In this document: piece after piece, positions 35,538-44,209 of the stretch
Layout: every line of letters begins with the position of its first letter
Position numbering within the stretch: position 1 is the stretch's first letter
Assembly (NCBI RefSeq): GCF_001899645.1
Contig: NZ_MKVV01000040.1
Span: forward strand, 30,804 to 94,803
Direction of reading: 5' to 3'
Origin: Pseudonocardia sp. 73-21
Lineage (GTDB): Bacteria > Actinomycetota > Actinomycetes > Mycobacteriales > Pseudonocardiaceae
Length of the DNA: 64,000 nt
Position numbers and translations under genes: made by a program
Notes under the pieces: generated by a model
Databases searched by the model: none
The model's input: the letters and a program-made list of their open reading frames with translations, nothing else
Told to the model about the DNA's origin: nothing

Positions 35538-36463
35538 TGAGCAACTCCCTGTACGGGCCCCTGGCGGACCCGTCCGCCGACGCCGGGTACCCCGACGGCC
35601 ACCCACCGCGCGTCGGGTTCTTCACCGACACCAGCGTCTGCATCGGCTGCAAGGCGTGCGAGGTGGCGTGCAAGGAGTGGAACGCGCTGCCCGCCGACGG
35701 CGCGCACCACGACCAGCCGGACCTGCTCGATCTCACGGGCATGAGCTACGACAACACCGGTGCGCTGGGGGCGAGCACCTACCGGCACGTCGCGTTCATC
35801 GAGCAGACGGTGCCGCGGCGCGAGTCCCCCACGGTGGACCTGGGCATGCCGGCGCCGCCGGAGGGCCGGGGCGACCCGACCGAGGTCCGCTGGCTCATGT
35901 CGTCGGACGTCTGCAAGCACTGCACCCACGCCGCCTGTCTCGACGTCTGTCCGACCGGTGCCCTGATCCGCACCGAGCACGGCACCGTCCTGGTGCAGGA
36001 CGACATCTGCAACGGCTGCGGCTACTGCATCCCGGCCTGCCCCTACGGCGTGATCGACCAGCGCAAGGGCCCGAAGGAGCTGGGCGGGGGCGGGGCGTTC
36101 AAGTGCACGATGTGCCAGGACCGGCTCGGCGCCGGCCTGCAACCGGCGTGCGCCACCGCGTGCCCCACCGAGTCCATCCAGTTCGGGCCGCTCGACGAGC
36201 TGCGCGAACGGGCCGACGCCCGGTTGGCCACCCTGCACGAACACGGCGTGCCCGAGGCCCGGCTCTACGGCCACGACCCGGACGACGGGGTGGGCGGGGA
36301 CGGCGCCTTCTTCCTGCTCCTCGACGAGCCGGAGGTCTACGGGCTGCCCCCGGACCCGGTGGTGACCACCCGCGACCTGCCGTCGATGTGGCGGCACGCC
36401 GCCGTGGCGGCGCTGACCGTCGCGGCCACGGTGGCGGCGTCCTTCGTCGGGGGCCGTCGGTGA
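35537..36463 (+). CDS. fdhB: Formate dehydrogenase iron-sulfur subunit
   Basis: A 308-residue ferredoxin-type subunit with four Cys clusters for four [4Fe-4S] centres: CIGCKACEVACKEW, CKHCTHAACLDVCPTGA, CNGCGYCIPACPYG and CTMCQDRLGAGLQPACATAC. A C-terminal hydrophobic stretch (AAVAALTVAATVAASFVGG) could anchor it in the membrane, as in FdnH. It carries electrons from FdhA to the membrane subunit. The start overlaps the fdhA stop (TGATG). Confidence 0.93.
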   Translation: MSNSLYGPLADPSADAGYPDGHPPRVGFFTDTSVCIGCKACEVACKEWNALPADGAHHDQPDLLDLTGMSYDNTGALGASTYRHVAFIEQTVPRRESPTVDLGMPAPPEGRGDPTEVRWLMSSDVCKHCTHAACLDVCPTGALIRTEHGTVLVQDDICNGCGYCIPACPYGVIDQRKGPKELGGGGAFKCTMCQDRLGAGLQPACATACPTESIQFGPLDELRERADARLATLHEHGVPEARLYGHDPDDGVGGDGAFFLLLDEPEVYGLPPDPVVTTRDLPSMWRHAAVAALTVAATVAASFVGGRR

Positions 36464-37464
36464 ACGCGCCCGAGGTGGCCGGGGCCGCAGACGCGTCACG
36501 GCCGCAGCGGCGACGGCGCAGGGGCCGCGGTGAGCAGCTGATGGTGCCCGACGCGGAGTTCACCTCCTACTACGGCCGCCCGATCATCAAGAGCCCGACC
36601 TGGAAGGTCCCCGACGTCCCGCTGTATCTCTACCTGGGTGGCGCCGCGGGCACATCCGCGTCCCTGGCAGCACTGGCCGACCTCACCGGACGTCCCGCGC
36701 TGCGCATCGTCGGGCGCTACACGGCGCTGGGTGGGGCGCTGGTCAGCGTGGGTGCGCTCGTCCACGACCTCGGGCGGCCCACGCGGTTCCTCAACATGCT
36801 GCGGGTGATCAAGCCGACGTCGCCCCTGTCGGTGGGGTCGTGGATCCTCTCGCCGTTCGGCACGCTCGCCGGGATCGCCGCCGCGTCGGAGCTCACCGGG
36901 CTCCTTCCCGGGATCGGACGCCTCGCCGGGGTCGGGGCCGGGCTCGTCGGCCCCGCCATGACCACCTACACGGCGGTGCTGCTCGCCAACACGGCGGTGC
37001 CCGCCTGGCACGAGGGCTACCAGGAGCTGCCCTTCCTGTTCGCCGGCAGCGCCATGGCCGCGGGCGGGGGGTTCGGCCTGCTCGCCACCGGTGACGTCAC
37101 CCCGGCCCGGAGGGTGGCCGTGGCCGGTGCGGCCCTGGAGCTCACCGCCACGGCGGTGCTGGAGCGCCGGATCGGGTTCGCGAGGAAGGCCTACACCACG
37201 GGCCGACCCGGCATGCTGCTGAAGGTGGCCCGCGCGGCCACCGTGGCCGGCGCAGCCGCCGCGGTCGCCGGTGGTGTGCTCGGGGGGCGGCGCGGCCGGC
37301 TGGCGGGCATCGCGGCCGGGGTGCTGCTCAACGCCGGCTCGGCCGCCACCCGCTTCGGGGTCTTCGACGCGGGCATGGTCTCGGCCAAGGACCCGGCCTA
37401 CACCGTGGTGCCGCAGCGCGAGCGCATGGCGGCCCGCGAGGCGGCGGCCGAGCGGGAGGTGTAG
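36460..37464 (+). CDS. NrfD/PsrC-type membrane subunit of formate dehydrogenase
   Basis: A 334-residue polytopic protein starting at GTG 36460 (GTGA overlap with fdhB). A basic N-terminus leads to TSYYGRPIIKSPTWKVPDVP, then LYLYLGGAAGTSASL and about 8 hydrophobic segments; LVHDLGRPTRFLNMLRVIKP and AWHEGYQELPFLF are NrfD-family landmarks. It likely passes electrons from the Fe-S subunit to menaquinone. It is the third and last gene of the fdh operon. Confidence 0.9.
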   Translation: MNAPEVAGAADASRPQRRRRRGRGEQLMVPDAEFTSYYGRPIIKSPTWKVPDVPLYLYLGGAAGTSASLAALADLTGRPALRIVGRYTALGGALVSVGALVHDLGRPTRFLNMLRVIKPTSPLSVGSWILSPFGTLAGIAAASELTGLLPGIGRLAGVGAGLVGPAMTTYTAVLLANTAVPAWHEGYQELPFLFAGSAMAAGGGFGLLATGDVTPARRVAVAGAALELTATAVLERRIGFARKAYTTGRPGMLLKVARAATVAGAAAAVAGGVLGGRRGRLAGIAAGVLLNAGSAATRFGVFDAGMVSAKDPAYTVVPQRERMAAREAAAEREV

Positions 37465-37526
37465 CCGCCCGTCGATCAGCCCGGCGGGTGGGGATCACCC
37501 GGGTCCGGCCGTCCTCACAGGTCCTG

Positions 37527-37622
37527 TGGCGGAAGCGGACGGGAATCGAACCCGCCTGACCGGGATACCCGGCCACATCGGTTTTGAAGACCGTGGGGGT
37601 CACCAGACACCCAAACGCTTCC
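37527..37622 (-). tRNA. selC: tRNA-Sec (anticodon TCA)
   Basis: Read on the minus strand from 37622. It has the acceptor stem GGAAGCG/CGCTTCC with G73 and an encoded CCA (37527-37529), the D arm GGGT..ACCC, the anticodon arm CGGT-CTTCAAA-ACCG with anticodon TCA, a long variable arm (GGCCGGG-TAT-CCCGGTC) and the T arm CGGG-TTCGATT-CCCG. The UGA-decoding anticodon and long variable arm identify selenocysteine tRNA. It lies between fdh and selB, as expected. Confidence 0.97.
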
Positions 37623-37639
37623 CTGGGGCTGATCCTGCC

Positions 37640-39523
37640 CTAGACGAGCCGGTGCCCGCCGTCGGGGGTGCGGCGGGTGCGGCCGGTCCGGGCCAGCAGC
37701 TCCAGCAGGGGCACCGCCACGCGCCGGGACGTGCCGAGGGCCTGGCGCGCGGCGCTCAGGGTGAACTCCTCGTCGAGACCCGCGAGCACCTCGACGGCCC
37801 GGGCGTCGGCCGTCGGCAGCAGGACCACCCCGTCGGCGACCCGCAGCAGCTCACCGGCCCGGACGAGGGTGGCGAGCTCCCGCGGCCCGAGCCCGAGCTC
37901 GGCCAGCCGGTCGGCCTCGGGTGCCGCGAACGGGGCGCGCTCCAGGTCGTGGCGGAGCGCGTCGAGGGCCTCGCGTACGCGCGCGGGCAGGCCGGCGGCC
38001 GCCGAACGCACCACCCGGCCGTTGCGCAGGACCAGCCCGGTCGGGTCGGCGTGGCCCTTCTCGGCGTGGCCCTTCTCGGCATGGCTCTTCTGGGCATGGC
38101 TCTTCTGGGCATGGCTCTTCTGGGCATGGCTCTTCTGGGCGTGGCGCAGCACGGCATCGAGCAGCTTCGACTCGGGCAGGTCGGCGGCCCGGCGCGCGGC
38201 CTCCGTCGACAGGCCGGGGTCGAGGGGGTCGGCGGCGTCGTGCGCGGCCACGGCGGTGACGAGCGCCGCGGCGGCCCGGCTCGCCCGGTCGGGGTCGAGC
38301 AGCCACCCGGCCGCCGCCGGCACGTCGAGCCCGGCGATCGACACACCCATCGCGCGCAGGTCGGCGCCGCGGGCCAGACCGCGGCGGGCCAGCTCCTCCG
38401 CCGCCGACGACCGGCCCGTCATACCGGCCAGCTCCACCGCCCGCCGGGCCGCCGAGCCGCGGCGACGCAGCGGCGGCGGCCGGACATCGAGGACCGTCAG
38501 CCCGGCGGTGACCCGGCGCCGCCCGGGGTCGCGCAGCACCGCACGGTCCCCGATCCGCAGCGGCACCGGCCGCCGCAGCCGTAACCGCACCGTGTCCGCG
38601 CCCAGCGGCCGGAGCCGGGCGGGCACCGCCACCGAGCCGACGTGCAGGCTCAGCTCCGACGGCAGCGACGCCACGGCGGGGGTCCCACCGGCACGGACGC
38701 CGTGCAGCCGCACGTCGACCACGTCGGTGCCCAGCCAGGCGCCCGGGGTGAGCAGGACGTCGCCGCGGGCCACCGCCTCGAGCGGCAGGCCACGCAGGTT
38801 CAGCGCCACCCGGGACACTCCCCGCACCTCACCGACCGGGGCCCCGAGCGTCTGCAGCCCGCGGACGCCCACCCGCCGCGTCCCGTCCGCCGTGAGAAGC
38901 TCCAGCTCGTCGTCCGCGCGGATCCGGCCCGCGCCCAACGTGCCGGTGACGACGGTCCCGGCCCCGCGGACGCTGAACGCGCGGTCCACCCAGAACCGGA
39001 CGTCGGCGGCGGGATCCGGCTCGGGCATGCCGCCGACGAGCTCCCCGAGTGCCGTACGCAGCTCGTCCATGCCCGCGCCGGTGCGCGCGGACACGCAGAC
39101 GGCGGGCATGCCGGCCAGCGGGGTGTCGGCCAGATGCTCGCGGGCCTCGTCGCGGGCCAGCTCGGGCTCCATCAGGTCGCTGCGGGTGACCACCAGCAGC
39201 CCACGGTCGACGCCGAGCGCCACCAGCGCGTCGACGTGCTCGGCGGACTGCGGCATCCAGCCCTCGTCGGCGGACACGACGAGCAGCACCGCGGGCACCG
39301 GGCCCACGCCGGCGAGCATGGTGGTGACGAACCGTTCGTGGCCGGGTACGTCGACGAACGCGACGATGGGCCCCGAGGGAAGGGTGGTCCAGGCGAACCC
39401 GAGGTCGATGGTCATCCCCCGCCGCTTCTCCTCGGCGAAGCGGTCGGGCTCCATCCCGGTCAGGGCCCGGACCAGCGTCGACTTGCCGTGGTCGACATGG
39501 CCGGCGGTAGCGACTACGTGCAC
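37640..39523 (-). CDS. selB: Selenocysteine-specific elongation factor SelB
   Basis: A 627-residue protein. The GTPase domain shows AGHVDHGKSTLVRALTG (G1), GMTIDLGFAW (G2), VDVPGHERFV (G3) and VVTRSDL (G4). Beta-barrel domains II/III follow (VRGAGTVVTGTLGAG). The C-terminal half has winged-helix segments that bind the SECIS hairpin, ending TGRTRRTPDGGHRLV. SelB brings Sec-tRNA to UGA codons. Between the winged-helix repeats (about residues 462-491) sits an unusual run of six His-Ala-(Gln/Glu)-Lys-(Ser/Gly) units. The gene overlaps selA by 10 nt. Confidence 0.96.
   Translation of the reverse strand: MHVVATAGHVDHGKSTLVRALTGMEPDRFAEEKRRGMTIDLGFAWTTLPSGPIVAFVDVPGHERFVTTMLAGVGPVPAVLLVVSADEGWMPQSAEHVDALVALGVDRGLLVVTRSDLMEPELARDEAREHLADTPLAGMPAVCVSARTGAGMDELRTALGELVGGMPEPDPAADVRFWVDRAFSVRGAGTVVTGTLGAGRIRADDELELLTADGTRRVGVRGLQTLGAPVGEVRGVSRVALNLRGLPLEAVARGDVLLTPGAWLGTDVVDVRLHGVRAGGTPAVASLPSELSLHVGSVAVPARLRPLGADTVRLRLRRPVPLRIGDRAVLRDPGRRRVTAGLTVLDVRPPPLRRRGSAARRAVELAGMTGRSSAAEELARRGLARGADLRAMGVSIAGLDVPAAAGWLLDPDRASRAAAALVTAVAAHDAADPLDPGLSTEAARRAADLPESKLLDAVLRHAQKSHAQKSHAQKSHAQKSHAEKGHAEKGHADPTGLVLRNGRVVRSAAAGLPARVREALDALRHDLERAPFAAPEADRLAELGLGPRELATLVRAGELLRVADGVVLLPTADARAVEVLAGLDEEFTLSAARQALGTSRRVAVPLLELLARTGRTRRTPDGGHRLV
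38051..38140 (-). repeat. Six 15-bp tandem units inside selB
   Basis: Two copies of GTGGCCCTTCTCGGC (38051-38080) and four of ATGGCTCTTCTGGGC (38081-38140) run head to tail without gaps. On the coding (minus) strand they give (AQKSH)x4 then (AEKGH)x2. The exact identity within each block suggests recent slippage expansion. Confidence 0.97.
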
Positions 39524-40818
39524 CGCAGCACGCAGTTCTGCACGGTGTCGTCGTCCCCCGGGGCGACGGCCCGCAGGTCGAGCAGGCAGCGCCCGTGGTC
39601 GAGACGCCCGAGCACAGCGGGGTCACCGGCGCGCAGCAACGCCGCGTACCGCTCCGGCAGGGCGACGGCGGCGCTGGGCAGCACCACCCCCGGCGCGCCG
39701 CCCCCGCCGACGGTGGAGTCCGAGTCGACCGCGACGGCGTCGACACCGGCCGCGACCAGCGCGCCGGCCAGCCGGCCGGCGCGGCGACGCAACGCGGCCT
39801 GATCGGCGTCGAGCCCGCTCCGCGTCGGGGGCACCGGGCCCCGGAGGGTGGCCTCCAGCGCGGCGAGGGTGAGCTTGTCGACGCGCAGCGCCCGGGCGAG
39901 CGGGTGCCGGCGCAGCCGCTGCACCAGCGCCGCGTCGCCCAGCATGATCCCCGCCTGGGGCCCGCCGAGCAGCTTGTCCCCCGACGCCGTCACGAGATCG
40001 GCACCCCGGGACAGCGTGGTGGCCGCGTCGGGCTCGTCGGGCAGCAGCGGATGCGGGGCGAGCAGACCCGACCCGATGTCGGCCACCACCGGCACCCCGA
40101 GCCCGCGCAGCCCACCGACCTCGACGGAGCGGGTGAAGCCGCTGACCACGAAGTTCGACGGGTGCACCTTGAGCACGAACGCGGTGTCGGGCCCGACCGC
40201 GGCGGCGTAGTCGTCGCGGCCGACCCGGTTGGTGGTGCCGATCTCGCGCAGCCGCGCCCCGGTGGCCGTCAGGAGGTCGGGCAGGCGGAACCCGTCGCCG
40301 ATCTCGACCAGCTCGCCGCGGGCGATGACGATCTCACGGCGGTTCCCGGTGCCCGCGAGCGCCGTGGCCACCAGCGACATCGCCGCCGCCCCGTTGTTGA
40401 CCACGTGCGCCGCCCCGGCGCCGGGCACGGCCGCGAGCAGCGCGGCGATCGCCCCGGTACCGCGCGGACCACGACCGCCGGTGACGAGGTCGAGCTCCAC
40501 GTCGCAGGTACCGGCGGCGACGTCCAGCGCCGCCCGGGCGGCATCCGACAGCGGCGCCCGGCCGAGGTTGGTGTGCAGCAGCACCCCGGTGGCGTTGACC
40601 ACCGGGCGCAGCATGGTCGCGGTACCCGGCAGAACGGCGAGCACGGCGTCCACCACGGCCCCCGGGGCCAGCTCACCGGCCCGGGCCCGGGCCTGCGCCG
40701 CGACGACGGCCGCCTTGACCATCGCCCGGCCGAGGCGTTCCTCCGCGGAGGCGACGCGGGGATCGGCCAGGACGACGTCGGTCCTGGGGATGCCACGCCG
40801 GGGATCGACGGTCGTCAT
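39514..40818 (-). CDS. selA: L-seryl-tRNA(Sec) selenium transferase SelA
   Basis: A 434-residue PLP enzyme. The landmarks are NATGVLLHTNLGRAPLSDAA, VNNGAAAMSLVATAL, LVADIGSGLLAPHPL-type text and the PLP-lysine motif ASGDKLLGGPQAG (about residue 282). It converts Ser-tRNA-Sec to Sec-tRNA-Sec using selenophosphate. The ATG at 40818 is chosen; the open frame runs far upstream but overlaps selD on the other strand. It is divergent from selD with a 48-bp gap and overlaps selB downstream. Confidence 0.96.
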   Translation of the reverse strand: MTTVDPRRGIPRTDVVLADPRVASAEERLGRAMVKAAVVAAQARARAGELAPGAVVDAVLAVLPGTATMLRPVVNATGVLLHTNLGRAPLSDAARAALDVAAGTCDVELDLVTGGRGPRGTGAIAALLAAVPGAGAAHVVNNGAAAMSLVATALAGTGNRREIVIARGELVEIGDGFRLPDLLTATGARLREIGTTNRVGRDDYAAAVGPDTAFVLKVHPSNFVVSGFTRSVEVGGLRGLGVPVVADIGSGLLAPHPLLPDEPDAATTLSRGADLVTASGDKLLGGPQAGIMLGDAALVQRLRRHPLARALRVDKLTLAALEATLRGPVPPTRSGLDADQAALRRRAGRLAGALVAAGVDAVAVDSDSTVGGGGAPGVVLPSAAVALPERYAALLRAGDPAVLGRLDHGRCLLDLRAVAPGDDDTVQNCVLRCT

Positions 40819-40866
40819 CTGCACAACCCTACGGCCGGGCGCCCGGTCCCGCCGTAGGCTCCCTCC

Positions 40867-41901
40867 ATGACCGAACCCCCCACCCCCCGTCGCCTCACGC
40901 AGTTCAGCCACGGCGCCGGTTGAGCGTGCAAGCTCGCCCCCGGTGAGCTCGCGCAGGTCCTGCGCACGCTGAAGCCCTCCACCCATCCGGACCTCCTCGT
41001 CGGCACCGAGACCGGTGACGACGCGGCCGTCTGGCGGCTCGACGCTGCGCGTGCGCTGGTGGCCACCACCGACTTCCTCACCCCCGTCGTCGACGACCCG
41101 AGGACGTGGGGCCGGATCGCCGCGCAGAACGCCGTCTCCGACGTCTACGCGATGGGTGGACGGCCGCTGTTCGCACTGAACCTGGTGGCGTGGCCGTCGT
41201 CGGAGCTGCCCGTGGAGATGCTCGCCGAGGTGATGGCCGGCGGCGCGGAGATCGGGGCCGAGAGCGGGTTCCCGGTGGTCGGCGGCCACAGCGTCGACGA
41301 TCCCGAGCCCAAGTACGGCCTCGCGGTGGTCGGCGAGGTGCATCCGGAGAAGATCCTCACCAACACCGGCCTGCGCGACGGCGACGCCCTCGTGCTGACC
41401 AAGGCGTTGGGCATCGGGGTGGCCACCACCGCGATCAAGGCCGGGACGGCGCCGGAGTCCCTGGTCGCGGCGGCCGTCGCGGCGATGACCGCGAGCAACG
41501 CCCCGGCCGCGCGGGCCGCCGTCGCGGCGGGCGCACGCGGCTGCACCGACGTCACCGGGTTCGGGCTGCTCGGGCACCTCCTGAAGATGGCGGCGGCGTC
41601 CGGCGTGGACGCCGTGCTCGACGTCGCCGCCGTGCCCTTCCTGGCCGGCAGCCGTGAGCTGGCGGCGGCCGGCACGATGCCCGGCGGGTCGAGGCGCAAC
41701 CGTGAGTGGGTGCTGTCGTCGCTGGACTCCGACGGGTTCGCCGAGCTGGAGGTCCTGCTGCTGGCCGATGCCCAGACCTCGGGCGGTCTGCTGTTCGGTG
41801 CGCCACCGGAACGAGCAGCCCAGGTCGTGGCGCAGCTGGGGCCGCCGACCTCGGTGATCGGCTCGGTGCGCACCGGGGCCGGCCGCATCCTGTTGCGCTG
41901 A
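40867..41901 (+). CDS. selD: Selenide, water dikinase SelD with in-frame UGA (selenoprotein)
   Basis: 344 residues when TGA 40921-40923 is read as Sec19. The text SHGAG-U-ACKLAPGEL replaces the catalytic Cys of the usual GxGCxCK motif. Downstream, ATTDFLTPVVDDPRTWGRIA, NAVSDVYAMGG and the C-terminal GAHVTDVTGFGLLGH-like stretch are standard SelD. The enzyme makes selenophosphate from selenide and ATP. Without UGA readthrough only an 18-residue peptide would result. It is divergent from selA. Confidence 0.94.
40921..40949 (+). promoter_or_regulatory. UGA codon and SECIS-like hairpin in selD
   Basis: Seven nt after the UGA, AGCTCGCC (40931-40938) pairs with GGTGAGCT (40942-40949), 8 bp with one G-U pair and a CCC loop. 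Position and size fit a bacterial SECIS. The loop lacks the GGUCU of the fdhA element, so SelB contact may use the GG/U at the stem top. Confidence 0.6.
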
Positions 41902-42230
41902 GCCCGGCGCGGGCGGGACGCGGGCGTCGACGCCCCCGGATCGGCGGATCTCGTTGGTGACCGCCCGGCCGTCGGCGTCCCGCTCGTGGTGGGCGCCTTT
42001 CCGGCTGAACACGGAGTGCGCTGACCCGGACCGTCCGAGACGTGTCCGGGGCCTTGTGGTCGGGCGCGTTGAGCTCGGCGTGGATCGCGGTGTACACATC
42101 GATCGCGTTCCATGATCAGGCGGCGACGAACCGGTGGCAGCAGGCGCAGCCCGGCCCGGCCCGGCCACGGTCGATCCGATCGGGCGACTATCCCCCCGAT
42201 CGAGTGCCACAGGGACGAGGATGCCTCGGC
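41902..42230. other. Region after selD without clear genes
   Basis: 329 bp. Open frames on both strands are compositional shadows. No hairpin immediately follows selD, and no recognisable fragment was found. Confidence 0.5.
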
Positions 42231-42410
42231 ATGGACGAGATGGTGACCGTCGTGGCGCCCACATGCCCGGTCTGCCGGCACCCGTTCGGCCGGGACAGGG
42301 CCAGCGAATTGCTGGCTCATGTGCCGGCCGACTGCGGCTACAGGTGTTGCCGGGACATGCCGCCGTGCTTCTCGTGCCGCACGCCCTTCTGCATCTGCGC
42401 CATCCACTGA
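42231..42410 (+). CDS. Small Cys-rich protein
   Basis: 59 residues from the ATG at 42231 (GGACGAGG upstream). It holds CPVCRHPFGRDRASELLAH, CGYRCCRDMPP and CFSCRTPFCICAIH: ten Cys and several His, suggesting two zinc sites. The CPVC-x-H start looks like a short zinc finger. A longer in-frame start at 42042 has poor coding character. No known family. Confidence 0.45.
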   Translation: MDEMVTVVAPTCPVCRHPFGRDRASELLAHVPADCGYRCCRDMPPCFSCRTPFCICAIH

Positions 42411-42618
42411 CCTCGACCCCCCACCACGGTGAACGCCTCAGGTCGCCACGGGTCCGTCACCAGCGCTGGGCACGACCAGCCGGCGTGGGCAGGGGCTGTC
42501 GGTCAGCAGGAGCGGCGGCGGCACCGGATCCGGGCGCTGGTGGTGCCGGCGGTCGTTAACGAACACCGCGTAGTCACCGAGACGCACACTGTGCCCGGGT
42601 CCCCTCCCCCGCACCGTC

Positions 42619-42654
42619 GGCAGAGTCCGGACCGTGCCCGGTCCGGACTCTGCC
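42619..42654. terminator. Perfect 15-bp hairpin between two convergent small genes
   Basis: GGCAGAGTCCGGACC (42619-42633) pairs exactly with GGTCCGGACTCTGCC (42640-42654), with the loop GTGCCC. It lies between the + gene ending at 42410 and the - gene ending at 42759, so it could terminate either. No T-tract. The rest of 42411-42758 shows no gene. Confidence 0.55.
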
Positions 42655-42758
42655 GCCACGGCGTGAGGGCCTCCGCGGTGCGTGGCGTGACGATGCCGGA
42701 ACTCGTCAGCCGGGGCGCCACGGCCGCTTCCAGGCCGTGAGCGACACCAGCGGCGGCG

Positions 42759-42950
42759 CTACTCCTGGCCGGCGCGGCCGGCCGGGTCCACACCGTGATC
42801 GGTGAGGCCACCGGCCGGTGCGTCGTGATCCCCGGTGGCCGGGCTGCCATCGCCTGCGCCGCTGTCGTCTCGCTCACGCTTGGCCGGGTCGGCGCCCTCA
42901 TCGGTGAGATCGCCGCCGGGCCGATCGCTTTCCGTCGGACCTGTCGTCAT
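42759..42950 (-). CDS. Small acidic, disordered-looking protein
   Basis: 63 residues from the ATG at 42950 (GAAGGGCGA before it). Gly/Asp/Pro-rich, with an internal duplication: LTDEGADPAKR and LTDHGVDPAGR. No hydrophobic core, so probably unfolded. Short proteins like this are seen near stress genes in actinomycetes, but no function can be given. Confidence 0.45.
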   Translation of the reverse strand: MTTGPTESDRPGGDLTDEGADPAKRERDDSGAGDGSPATGDHDAPAGGLTDHGVDPAGRAGQE

Positions 42951-43228
42951 GGTGTCGCCCTTCGAACGTCATTGTGCTCGGACAACCGCGATTACCCGGT
43001 ACCCAGCAGGCTCACACCCGGCCGGCGGAGAACCGACCCGGGGACGGCCATGTGCACACCGGGCACCCGGGGCGACACGCGCGCCGAACAGCGGCCAGAC
43101 TCCGCGTCGGCGCGTGGCCGGCGACGCCCAGCGCGACTCCCCGGCTCGACGGCATCCAGGTTGCGGCGAGCTCGACGATCCGGCTGAGCGCACCTCCACC
43201 CCGCTCATCAGTGCCTACTTCGCTAGAA

Positions 43229-43250
43229 TTGCGTAAATGCAAGCGTTGCG
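43229..43250 (+). promoter_or_regulatory. YTGCG/17-bp direct-repeat operator, acetate-transporter promoter
   Basis: TTGCG (43229-43233) and TTGCG (43246-43250) are spaced exactly 17 bp, with TGCAA (43238-43242) between. A -10-like TAGAAT (43224-43229) overlaps the first repeat, so a bound protein would block or contact polymerase. The same arrangement is found at 47363, 61420 and 63136. The rest of 42951-43414 has no gene. Confidence 0.6.
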
Positions 43251-43414
43251 GTTAAGCACATCAACCGTGGGGTAGACCGTTCATGACGCAGGCCCCGGGG
43301 AAGGGAGAAACCGAGGCGCCGTATGTCTGCGAGACAGCACGTTGCGCACGTTCGGCCCATCCATCAGAGCCCGTGCCGCAGTTCATTCCGTTACTCGAAG
43401 CAGAGGAGCTCGAC

Positions 43415-44209
43415 ATGACCACCACTTCGTCCGCGCATCTGGCGGGACCTTCGTCGCCGGGTCGCTTGCCGGACACGAACGGACGTCACGGCGCGTCCGA
43501 TGATGCCGAGTACACGTTCTGGCGCGAGCACACGACGATCGCGTTACAGCCCGTCGCCGCGCCGTCGATCTTGGGTCTGTTCGGTTTCGCCGTGTCCACG
43601 TTCATGGTGGCGGCCAACCTGGCGGGCTGGTTCGGCAACGACACCTCGACCCCGCTGGTGCTGTTCCCGTTCGCGTTCGCGTTCGGCGGGATCGCGCAAC
43701 TGCTCGCGGCGATGTGGTCGTACCGGGCCCGCGACGGGCTGGCCACCGGTATCCACGGCGCGTGGGGGTCGTTCTGGATCGGCTACGGCATCTACACGCT
43801 GCTGGTCGGACTGAACGTGGTGCCCGGCACGGCCACCAGCCCGGACGCGAAGGTGGCGTTCGGCTTCTGGTTCATCGGGCTGGCTGCGGTCACCTGGACA
43901 GGCTTCGTCGCCGCGCTGGCCGAGAACATCGCCACCAGCCTGGTGCTGCTCACCCTGGCCGCCGGGTCCACATTGCTGGCCATCGGCATGACCGCCGCTC
44001 TCCCGGTCCTGGTGACGATCGGCGCCATCGTGCTGGTCGCCTCCGCGGTGTTGGCGTGGTACACCGCGAGCGCGATGGTCCTGGCGGGCAGCACCGGACG
44101 CAACGTGCTGCCGATGGGGCAACGCGGCGCACCGGCGATGCCCGGCACCTCGCCGCGGCGCCCCATCGAGTACGCCGCAGGCCAGCCCGGGGTGAAGATC
44201 GGCCAGTAA
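43415..44209 (+). CDS. GPR1/FUN34/YaaH-family acetate uptake transporter
   Basis: 264 residues with six hydrophobic segments. The N-terminal family motif appears as AAPSILGLFGFAVSTFMVAA (in place of NPAPLGL), followed by PFAFAFGGIAQLLAAMWSYR and WGSFWIGYGIYTLL. These proteins take up acetate or succinate with protons. The ATG at 43415 has GAGGAG 6 bp upstream; an in-frame ATG at 43283 would add 44 residues of non-membrane text and is less likely. It carries the 17-bp repeat operator upstream and may handle acetate from the PoxB-like enzyme of the same island. Confidence 0.85.
   Translation: MTTTSSAHLAGPSSPGRLPDTNGRHGASDDAEYTFWREHTTIALQPVAAPSILGLFGFAVSTFMVAANLAGWFGNDTSTPLVLFPFAFAFGGIAQLLAAMWSYRARDGLATGIHGAWGSFWIGYGIYTLLVGLNVVPGTATSPDAKVAFGFWFIGLAAVTWTGFVAALAENIATSLVLLTLAAGSTLLAIGMTAALPVLVTIGAIVLVASAVLAWYTASAMVLAGSTGRNVLPMGQRGAPAMPGTSPRRPIEYAAGQPGVKIGQ

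Noticed and set aside
32400..35606. A 1068-codon minus-strand open frame opposite fdhA
   Set aside because: It is a compositional shadow of fdhA; no recognised motif.
38051..38140. Possible CRISPR array
   Set aside because: The units are 15 bp, contiguous, without spacers and in frame within selB.
40921..40923. In-frame stop in selD, suggesting a late start at 41059
   Set aside because: The N-terminal SHGAG-x-ACK motif is required for catalysis and precedes the UGA site normally. It is read as Sec.
42960..43260. Insertion-sequence ends or transposase near the start of the island
   Set aside because: No transposase frame and no matching terminal inverted repeats were seen.
43283..43414. N-terminal extension of the acetate transporter
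   Set aside because: The added 44 residues are not membrane-like, and a strong ribosome binding site precedes the ATG at 43415.
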